From a bacterium (GTDB taxonomy: Bacteria > Pseudomonadota > Alphaproteobacteria > Rhizobiales > Xanthobacteraceae), in contig JAQSDT010000761.1 in NCBI GenBank assembly GCA_029946075.1, forward strand, positions 1-11,718: a stretch of 11,718 bases of DNA, read 5' to 3'. The position numbers and the translations under genes are program-made. How positions within the stretch are numbered: position 1 is the stretch's first letter; every line of letters starts with the position of its first letter. This document shows, in pieces, positions 6,644 to 11,718 of the stretch. A model generated the notes under the pieces. That model had not been told where the DNA came from and did no database searches. It worked only from the letters and a program-made list of their open reading frames with translations.

Positions 6644-6948
6644 CGCATGAGCCGTGTCTGCGGGAGGGCCGGTTGCAGGGAATCGTGAACGCACGGGCGA
6701 GCCTAGATTCGGCGCATTAAGGCTTGTTTACCAGCAGTAATTGCTTTCGCCTGACTTGGCGAAATCTTCGCGGCCAGTCCCCCACGCCTCCGCCCCACCC
6801 TGCAATTGGGCCCGTAATCTTGCGGGCCTGCCACCCCCGCCGGAGCCGCCGGCTGCCTAACCGGCAGTTGGAAAGAAGCGCCAAATTGTCTAAGTCAGGG
6901 AACGGCCTGCCATTCCTTCGTAAAACCCCAAAAAAAGAAGGTTTCTCA
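6644..6948. promoter_or_regulatory. Divergent intergenic region, metalloprotease / CoA-transferase
   Basis: About 305 bp separate the two divergent start codons, so promoters for both directions should lie here. A perfect 7-bp inverted repeat with a 6-base spacer is present (TTTCGCC 6745-6751, GGCGAAA 6758-6764) and may be an operator or hairpin. A weaker CTGCC/GGCAG palindrome lies at 6853-6867. No convincing -35/-10 pair or sigma-54 site was found. The 6695-6948 part is open in the CoA-transferase frame from 6724, but it does not read like the family N-terminus. Confidence 0.5.
6936..6941 (+). promoter_or_regulatory. Ribosome-binding site deciding the CoA-transferase start
   Basis: AGAAGG ends 7 bases before ATG 6949, inside an A-rich leader. 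It supports this start over the upstream in-frame start at 6724. Confidence 0.75.
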
Positions 6949-8142
6949 ATGCCTTTCCCGCGCGCATCGCAAGCCCTTTCCCGTTTTACCGTGCTCGATC
7001 TGACCCGCGTGCGCTCCGGGCCGACCTGCGTACGGCAGCTGGCGGATTGGGGCGCCAACGTCATCAAGATCGATGCGCTGATGGAAGACGCCGCCGGCGA
7101 GCAGCCGGGCGGGCCGCGGCAGGGGTCGGACTTCCAGAATTTGCACCGCAACAAGCGGGCGATGACGCTCAATTTGAAGGACTCCAGGGGCCTCGAAGTG
7201 TTCAAGCGCCTCGCCGGGCAGGCCGACGTCGTGGTCGAGAATTTCCGCCCCGACGTGAAGGCCAAGCTCGGCATCGATTATGAGAGCCTGCGCCAGATCA
7301 ACCCGCGCATCGTCTATGGCAGCATCTCCGGCTTCGGCCAGGATGGCCCCTATCACAAGCGGCCGGGTTTCGATCAGATCGCGCAGGGCATGGGCGGGCT
7401 GATGTCGATCACCGGTGCGCCCGGCGAAGGCCCGATGCGGGTCGGCATCCCCGTCGCCGATCTCACCGCCGGGCTGTTCTGCGCCATCGGCATCCTCACC
7501 GCGCTCCTGGAGCGCGACGTCTCCGGCCAGGGCCAGTGGGTGCAGACCTCACTGCTGCAGGCGCAGATCTTCATGCTGGATTTCCAGGCCTCGCGCTGGC
7601 TGATGGAAAAGGACGTCGCCAAGCAGGCCGGCAACAACCACCCGACCTCGATCCCGACCGGCGTGTTCAAGACCTCCGACGGCTACATCAACATCGCCAC
7701 CACGGGCGGGCGGATCTGGGAGCGCTGCGCGCAGGCGATTGGTGCGCCGGAACTGGTCACCAATCCCGACTACGCCACCGCCCCCGCGCGTTCGAAAAAC
7801 CGCGACGCGCTGAACGCCACCATCGGCAAGCTCACCGAAAAGAAATCCACCGACACCTGGGTCAAGGAACTGAACGATGCCGGCGTGCCCTGCGGGCCGA
7901 TCTATTCGATCGACCAGATGTTCGACGACGCCCAGGTCAAGCATCTCGGCATCGCCCAGCACGTGCCGAACGACGAGAACCGCCACATCCAGCTGGTCGG
8001 CCAGCCCGTCACGCTGTCGCGCACGCCGAGCAGCATGGCCGCGCGGCCGCCGGAATTCGGCGAGCAGACCGAGGAAGTGCTGGCGGAGTTCGGTTTCGCG
8101 AAGGACGAGATCGCGGATTTGCGCGCGCGCAAGGTGGTGTAG
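6949..8142 (+). CDS. CaiB/BaiF family (class III) CoA-transferase
   Basis: The product is 397 residues, the usual length for the family. It would move CoA between carboxylic acids (for example succinyl-CoA plus a carboxylate) in the cytoplasm. The N-terminus has the family core FTVLDLTRVRSGPTCVRQLADWGANVIKID. The segment NKRAMTLNLKDSRGLEVFKRL and then VVVENFRPDVKAKLGIDYESL are the classic CaiB/BaiF signatures, followed by IVYGSISGFGQDGPYHKRPGFDQIAQGMGGLMS. The catalytic aspartate is D171 in GIPVADLTAG, matching Asp169 of formyl-CoA transferase. The C-terminal half has HPTSIPTGVFKTSDGYINIA and the late GVPCGPIYS motif. The substrate cannot be told from sequence; members act on oxalate, carnitine, itaconate, mesaconate, citramalate and arylsuccinates. 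Its neighbours, a GntR regulator and a TRAP carboxylate transporter, suggest it activates an imported acid (inference). ATG 6949 is supported by its ribosome-binding site. Confidence 0.93.
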   Translation: MPFPRASQALSRFTVLDLTRVRSGPTCVRQLADWGANVIKIDALMEDAAGEQPGGPRQGSDFQNLHRNKRAMTLNLKDSRGLEVFKRLAGQADVVVENFRPDVKAKLGIDYESLRQINPRIVYGSISGFGQDGPYHKRPGFDQIAQGMGGLMSITGAPGEGPMRVGIPVADLTAGLFCAIGILTALLERDVSGQGQWVQTSLLQAQIFMLDFQASRWLMEKDVAKQAGNNHPTSIPTGVFKTSDGYINIATTGGRIWERCAQAIGAPELVTNPDYATAPARSKNRDALNATIGKLTEKKSTDTWVKELNDAGVPCGPIYSIDQMFDDAQVKHLGIAQHVPNDENRHIQLVGQPVTLSRTPSSMAARPPEFGEQTEEVLAEFGFAKDEIADLRARKVV

Positions 8143-8149
8143 CTCCGGC

Positions 8150-8233
8150 CGTCATTGCGAGCGAAGCGAAGCAATCCATCTATCCGCGCGCGGCGAGATG
8201 GATTGCTTCGTCGCTACGCTCCTCGCAATGACG
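8150..8233. repeat. 84-bp palindromic intergenic repeat of Bradyrhizobium type
   Basis: Outer arms CGTCATTGCGAG (8150-8161) and CTCGCAATGACG (8222-8233) are perfect 12-bp inverted copies. Inner arms GAAGCAATCCATC (8168-8180) and GATGGATTGCTTC (8197-8209) pair over 13 bp. An asymmetric bulge and a 16-base loop separate them. The sequence matches a repeat I recall as frequent between genes in Bradyrhizobium and Rhodopseudomonas. It fills the gap between the convergent CoA-transferase and GntR genes, and its strong fold could stop or protect transcripts from both sides (inference). Confidence 0.8.
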
Positions 8234-8244
8234 AAATCAGCAAC

Positions 8245-8919
8245 CTACTTCAACGACGCCGTCGCAAGCGCGTGCTCGACGCAATTGTTCACATGCGTGC
8301 GCAGCGTCGCGACCGCCGTGACCGCATCACGCTTGAGCGCGGCTTCGAGCAGCGCCTTGTGCTGCTCGGCCGGCTCGCTGCCGCGATAGCTGAACGCAAC
8401 CATCTGGTAGCGGAAGTATTTGTCGAACACGAGCGCGTGCATCTCCATCAGCGAGCGTGAGCCGCAATTGGAGATCAGCGCCTGGTGGAATTCGCCGTCA
8501 TAGCGCTTCCACTGTTCGAGTTCGCCGAGGCCGTTCAGCATCAGCCGGTCGGTCGAAGCCAGCTTGTGGTGCGCGGAGACGACGCGCCCTTCCCACTCGA
8601 CATCGGCCTGGGCGAACGAGACGCCCATCGCGTGCGATTCCAGCAGCAGGCGCAGTTCGGCCAGTTCCCTGAGATTTTCCACCGAGACCGGCGCGACCTC
8701 AAAGCCGCGGCGGCCTTCCGCCAGCACAAAACCTTCGGCGGCGAGGCGATTGAGGATCTCGCGCAGCGTCGAGACGCTGACGCCGTAGTCTTCCTTCAGG
8801 CCGTCGAGCCGCAGTTTCTGGCCGGGGCGCAGCCGGCCGAACACGATGTCGGTGCGGATGCGGCGATAGCCGTCATCGCCGACCGCTTCCTGCTCTTCGA
8901 TCCGTTCAACCAGGCTCAT
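8245..8919 (-). CDS. GntR-family transcriptional regulator, FadR subfamily (FCD domain)
   Basis: The product is a 224-residue DNA-binding regulator. The N-terminal winged helix-turn-helix spans about 17-78 (IRTDIVFGRLRPGQKLRLDGL, then GVSVSTLREILNRLAAEGFV and the wing GRRGFEVAPV). The C-terminal FCD ligand domain spans about 83-216 and keeps the usual metal-site residues D141 and H145 (YDGEFH), H187 (EQHKALL) and H209 (LRTHV). FCD regulators bind small carboxylates or acyl-CoAs and usually repress adjacent catabolic genes. It is divergent from the TRAP operon and converges on the CoA-transferase, so it probably controls one or both (inference). ATG 8919 is chosen because GTGGA lies 7 bases upstream. 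A TTG at 8976, preceded by GGAG, would add 19 residues unlike this family. The stop is TAG at 8245. Confidence 0.92.
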   Translation of the reverse strand: MSLVERIEEQEAVGDDGYRRIRTDIVFGRLRPGQKLRLDGLKEDYGVSVSTLREILNRLAAEGFVLAEGRRGFEVAPVSVENLRELAELRLLLESHAMGVSFAQADVEWEGRVVSAHHKLASTDRLMLNGLGELEQWKRYDGEFHQALISNCGSRSLMEMHALVFDKYFRYQMVAFSYRGSEPAEQHKALLEAALKRDAVTAVATLRTHVNNCVEHALATASLK

Positions 8920-9109
8920 TCCAGATTCCACGCGTGGGCTGCCGTCGGCCTTGCCATGCCGGCCGATTCCCCTCAAGGCCTCGCTCCGTGTCCTATGTAA
9001 TACATTTCATATGATAAAAGCTACTTTATACTTTGACTTTGATTTAACCATATGACTAACTTTGCCCGCCGCGACGCCAGAATGATCGCGAACCAAGGGA
9101 GAAATCGTC
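8920..9109. promoter_or_regulatory. AT-rich divergent promoter/operator region, gntR / dctP
   Basis: Bases 8990-9060 are far richer in A/T than anything around them. ATGTAATACAT (8995-9005) is a perfect 5-1-5 palindrome with the GT-N3-AC core of FadR-type GntR operators. CATATGA occurs twice, at 9008-9014 (inside the palindrome TCATATGA, 9007-9014) and 9049-9055, 41 bp or about four helical turns apart. TATACT (9027-9032) is a good -10 candidate for the rightward dctP promoter, with its -35 zone next to the palindromes. TTGACT (9033-9038) is another -35-like hexamer. ACTTT occurs at 9023, 9030 and 9036. The dctP ribosome-binding site AGGGAG lies at 9096-9101. Confidence 0.65.
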
Positions 9110-10117
9110 ATGCGGATGGGATTGTTGTGCGCAGCCGCGGGGCTTTGCGCGCTGTTGGGGACGCCGGCCTCAGCCCAGGTCCAGGAACGCACCATTCGCT
9201 GGGGCCATCTCAACAACACCGACCACCCCGTCAGCTTCGGCGTGCAGAAATTCGCCGAGGTGCTGGCCGCCAAGAGTGGCGGCAAGCTGAAGATCCGCGA
9301 ATTCGCCGCGTCCCAGCTCGGCAACGAGATGCAGCAGCAATCGGCGGTCCGCGGCGGCACCCAGGAGATCCTGTCCGCGTCGACCACCTCGCTCGCCAGC
9401 GTCGTCAAGGACCTCGGCCTGTTCGACTTCCCCTTCATCGTCTCGACGTTCGAGCAGGCCGAAGCGCTGGCGCAGGGCGCGTTCGGCAAGGCGATGCTGG
9501 AGACGCTGCCGGAGAAGGAGCTGATCGGTCTCGGCTATTGGGGCCTCGGCTTCCGCAACGCCACCAATTCCAGCCGCCCGATCGCCAAGGTCGAGGATTT
9601 CGCCGGCCTGAAGCTGCGCGTGATCCCGAACCCGGTCTATCTGGAAACCTTCAAGGCACTGAAGGCCAACCCGGTGCCGATGGCGTTCGGCGAATTGTAC
9701 ACCGCGCTCGAGAACAAGACCGTCGACGGCCAGGAAAATCCCTACAGCGTCATCCTGTCCAACAAGTTCTTCGAGGTGCAGAAGTTCGTCTCGGCCACCA
9801 GCCACACCTTCACGCAGAACGTCATCATCGTCAGCAAGAAGTTCTGGGACGGCCTGTCGCCGGAAGAACAGAAGATGCTACGCGACAGTTTTGCCGAGAC
9901 GCGCGAATATCAGCGCGACCAGACCAAACTGGCGGCCGAGAAAGCACTCGGCGAGTTGAAGGCCAAGGGCATGCAGTTCAACGAGATCGCACCGGCCGAA
10001 TACGCCCGCATGCAGGAAGCGACCAGGCCGGTGATCGACAAATTCTCGGCCGAGTACGATCAGGCGCGGGTCAAACTGTTCACCGCCGAGCTCGCGCGCA
10101 TCCGCGGCGCGAAGTAA
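9110..10117 (+). CDS. dctP: TRAP transporter periplasmic solute-binding protein (DctP family)
   Basis: The product is 335 residues, typical for the family. A Sec signal peptide (MRMGLLCAAAGLCALLGTPASA, split as MRMGLLCAAAG and LCALLGTPASA) is cleaved near residue 22. The mature protein starts QVQERTIRWGHLNNTDHPVS and shows the DctP landmarks: the helix FAEVLAAKSGGKLKI, then QLGNEMQQQSAVRGGTQEI, and FDFPFIVSTFEQA. The conserved arginine R170 in GLKLRVIPNP (about 148 in the mature chain) is the residue that salt-bridges the ligand carboxylate in characterised members. PVPMAFGELYTALENKTVDG and QENPYSVILSNKFFEVQK complete the binding-site region. It would capture an organic acid in the periplasm and hand it to the DctQM permease. 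ATG 9110 has AGGGAG eight bases upstream. It is the first gene of an operon with dctQ 12 bp behind. Confidence 0.95.
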   Translation: MRMGLLCAAAGLCALLGTPASAQVQERTIRWGHLNNTDHPVSFGVQKFAEVLAAKSGGKLKIREFAASQLGNEMQQQSAVRGGTQEILSASTTSLASVVKDLGLFDFPFIVSTFEQAEALAQGAFGKAMLETLPEKELIGLGYWGLGFRNATNSSRPIAKVEDFAGLKLRVIPNPVYLETFKALKANPVPMAFGELYTALENKTVDGQENPYSVILSNKFFEVQKFVSATSHTFTQNVIIVSKKFWDGLSPEEQKMLRDSFAETREYQRDQTKLAAEKALGELKAKGMQFNEIAPAEYARMQEATRPVIDKFSAEYDQARVKLFTAELARIRGAK

Positions 10118-10129
10118 CGAGCCATCGTC

Positions 10130-10645
10130 ATGGCAGCCGTCGAACGCCTCATCGACCTCTACTGCCGGCTGCTCAAAGTCGCCATCGCGGCGTGTCTGGC
10201 CGCGATGGTGGTGCTGGTCTTCACCAACGTCGTGATGCGCTACGCCTTCAATTCGGGAATTCCGACCTCCGAGGAACTGTCGCGCTGGCTGCTGGTGTGG
10301 CTGACCTTCCTCGGCGCCATCGTGGCCCTGCGCCAGCACGCCCATCTCGGCGTCGATACCCTCGTCCGCGCGCTGCCTCCGCTCGGCAAGAAGATCTGCT
10401 TCTTCGCCAGTTACACCCTGATGCTCTATGCCGACTGGCTGCTGACGCTCGGCAGCTGGAAGCAGGCCGTGCTGACGTTCGGCGACAGCGCGCCCGCCTC
10501 CGGCATTTCGGTCGGCCTGTTCTTCTATTCGTCCGGCCTCGTATTCGGCCTCTCGGCCGCGGTAATCCTGCTGCTCGATATCGTCAGGGTATTGAGCGGC
10601 CGGGCCAGCGAGGAAGAACTGATTTCGGTGAAGGAAGGCGAATGA
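10130..10645 (+). CDS. dctQ: TRAP transporter small membrane subunit (DctQ family)
   Basis: The product is 171 residues with four predicted membrane helices, the family norm. Recognisable elements are the first helix (CLAAMVVLVFTNVVMRYAF), the conserved NSGIPTSEELSRWLLVWLTF segment, and GAIVALRQHAHLGVDTLV before the third helix. A last helix around SGLVFGLSAAVILLLDIVRVL follows. The subunit pairs with DctM to form the sodium-driven permease that accepts substrate from the binding protein. It lies 12 bp after dctP and overlaps dctM by four bases (ATGA at 10642-10645), which indicates translational coupling. The ribosome-binding site (ACGAG) is weak, consistent with translation following from dctP. 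Confidence 0.93.
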   Translation: MAAVERLIDLYCRLLKVAIAACLAAMVVLVFTNVVMRYAFNSGIPTSEELSRWLLVWLTFLGAIVALRQHAHLGVDTLVRALPPLGKKICFFASYTLMLYADWLLTLGSWKQAVLTFGDSAPASGISVGLFFYSSGLVFGLSAAVILLLDIVRVLSGRASEEELISVKEGE

Positions 10646-11718
10646 CCCTCGCCGTCTTCACCTTCTCGCTTCTGGGCGCCATGGCGCTGGGCATGCCGAT
10701 CGCGTTTGCGCTGATCGTCTGCGGCATCGCGCTGATGCATTCGCTCAACGTGTTCGACTCGCAGATCGTCGCCCAGAACATCATCAACGGCGCGGACAGT
10801 TTTCCATTGATGGCGGTGCCGTTCTTCATGCTGGCCGGCGAACTGATGAACCGCGGCGGCCTCGCCCGCCGCATCGTCAACGTCGCGCTCGCCGTCGTCG
10901 GTCACGTCAAGGGCGGATTGGGTTACGTCACGATCCTCGCTGCCTGCGTGCTTTCCTCGCTGTCGGGATCAGCTGCCGCCGACGCCGCGGCGCTGGCCGC
11001 CTTGCTCGTCCCCATGATGGTCGCAGCCGGCCACAGCAAGAGGAACGCGGCAGGACTCGTTGCGGCAAGCGGCGTCATCGGGCCTGTGATTCCACCGAGC
11101 ATCGGTTTTGTGCTGTTCGGTGTTACCGGCGGCGTCTCGATCTCAAAACTGTTCCTGGCCGGCATCTTCCCGGGCCTGATGCTGGGCATCGGCTTGTGCT
11201 TTGCGTGGTGGTGGGTCGCGAGATCGGAAAATACCGAGAGCCCGCCGCGAAAGTCGCTGCGCGAAATCGCCTGGGCCTTCTTCGACGGCTTCTGGGCGCT
11301 GATGCTGCCCGCGATCATCGTCGTCGGCCTGCGCTTCGGCGTATTTACCCCGACCGAGGCCGCCGTGGTCGTCGCCGTCTACGCCCTGTTCGTCTCCACC
11401 TGCATCTATCGCGAGCTGAAGTGGAGCGAACTCTACGACGTCTTCGTATCGGCCGCGCTCAGCACCGCCGTCGTCATGTTCCTGGTCGCCGCGGCGCTGG
11501 TGTCGTCCTGGCTGATCACGATCTCGGAGATCGCAACGCAGGTCGTCGACCTCGTTCGTCCCTTCATGGGCAACAAGACGCTCTTGATGCTGGCGATCAT
11601 GGCGCTGGTCGTGGTCGTCGGCACCGCGCTCGACATGACCCCGACCATCCTGATCCTGACCCCCATCCTGATGCCGATCATCAAGCAGGCCGGCATTGAC
11701 CCGGTCTATTTCGGCGTG
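10642..11718 (+). CDS. dctM: TRAP transporter large permease subunit (DctM family), 3' end outside window
   Basis: The frame is open from ATG 10642 to the window end, giving 359 of the roughly 425 residues expected. It is a polytopic inner-membrane protein, the transport subunit of a TRAP system. Family motifs are present in order: MALGMPIAFALIVCGIAL in the first helix, FPLMAVPFFMLAGELMNRGG, the signature SGSAAADAAALAALLVPMM, AASGVIGPVIPPSIGFVLFG, GLRFGVFTPTEAAVVVAVYA, and late GTALDMTPTILILTPILMP. The start is supported by GGAAGG a few bases upstream and by the four-base overlap with dctQ. About 65 C-terminal residues are missing only because the window ends; there is no frameshift in the visible part. 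Confidence 0.95.
   Translation, partial: MTLAVFTFSLLGAMALGMPIAFALIVCGIALMHSLNVFDSQIVAQNIINGADSFPLMAVPFFMLAGELMNRGGLARRIVNVALAVVGHVKGGLGYVTILAACVLSSLSGSAAADAAALAALLVPMMVAAGHSKRNAAGLVAASGVIGPVIPPSIGFVLFGVTGGVSISKLFLAGIFPGLMLGIGLCFAWWWVARSENTESPPRKSLREIAWAFFDGFWALMLPAIIVVGLRFGVFTPTEAAVVVAVYALFVSTCIYRELKWSELYDVFVSAALSTAVVMFLVAAALVSSWLITISEIATQVVDLVRPFMGNKTLLMLAIMALVVVVGTALDMTPTILILTPILMPIIKQAGIDPVYFGV

Noticed and set aside
5429..6688. Second 419-codon plus-strand open frame
   Set aside because: It is antisense to the catalytic and RTX part of the protease. Its residues are Arg/Gly/Val/Asp-rich with no domain character, and the opposite frame has HEIGHALGLGH and RTX motifs.
6724..6948. N-terminal extension of the CoA-transferase by 75 codons
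   Set aside because: The family N-terminus begins near FTVLDLTR just after ATG 6949, which has its own AGAAGG site. The extension is Arg/Pro-rich and unlike the family.
6695..6948. Possible sigma-54 or sigma-70 promoter for the CoA-transferase
   Set aside because: No TGGC-N8-TTGC pair was found. The TTGTCT at 6886 has no acceptable -10 at the right distance.
1..11718. CRISPR array, tRNA, rRNA, insertion sequence or phage genes
   Set aside because: No direct-repeat/spacer series, cloverleaf, transposase, integrase or phage protein was recognised. The only repeats are the palindromic elements and the intragenic 360-bp units.

Overview
The window is GC-rich, densely coded DNA of the kind found in Bradyrhizobium, Rhodopseudomonas and related Nitrobacteraceae (Alphaproteobacteria). 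Three things point there: strong G/C third-position codon use, a palindromic intergenic element beginning CGTCATTGCGAG at 8150-8233 of a type that recurs in these genomes, and a CGCAAA..GGTACC..TTTGCG palindrome at 1131-1160. The assignment rests on recognition and was not checked by a database search.

Left part (1-3925), envelope and secretion. The window opens inside the 3' part of a type II secretion secretin gene (gspD, +). It is followed by a short type IV prepilin peptidase (+) that has only the peptidase domain. Two genes on the opposite strand encode proteins with Sec signal peptides: a small Sel1-repeat protein and a right-handed beta-helix protein. The beta-helix gene has a near-perfect Shine-Dalgarno site, a leader hairpin and a clear Rho-independent terminator. 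A 556-bp gene-free stretch (3370-3925) lies upstream of it.

Middle (3926-6948). A 905-residue serralysin-like zinc metalloprotease (-) carries HEIGHALGLGH and a Met-turn, then RTX calcium-binding repeats, then three tandem 120-residue tryptophan-rich units, each ending in a DLNGDG loop. It has no Sec signal and is probably a type I secretion substrate. The unit period is exactly 360 bp in the DNA.

Right part (6949-11718), an organic-acid uptake and activation module. It holds a CaiB/BaiF (class III) CoA-transferase (+), a GntR/FCD regulator (-) converging on it across the palindromic repeat, and, divergent from the regulator, a TRAP transporter operon dctP-dctQ-dctM (+). The dctM gene runs off the end. 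The regulator/dctP intergenic region is strikingly AT-rich and contains a FadR-type GT-N3-AC palindrome plus two CATATGA motifs 41 bp apart. The simplest reading is that the TRAP system imports a carboxylate, the CoA-transferase activates it, and the GntR protein senses it or its CoA derivative. The substrate cannot be read from the sequence.

I saw no tRNA, rRNA, CRISPR array, transposase or phage gene. No clearly novel multi-gene system is evident. The most distinctive items are the protease architecture and the operator-like region at 8990-9060.
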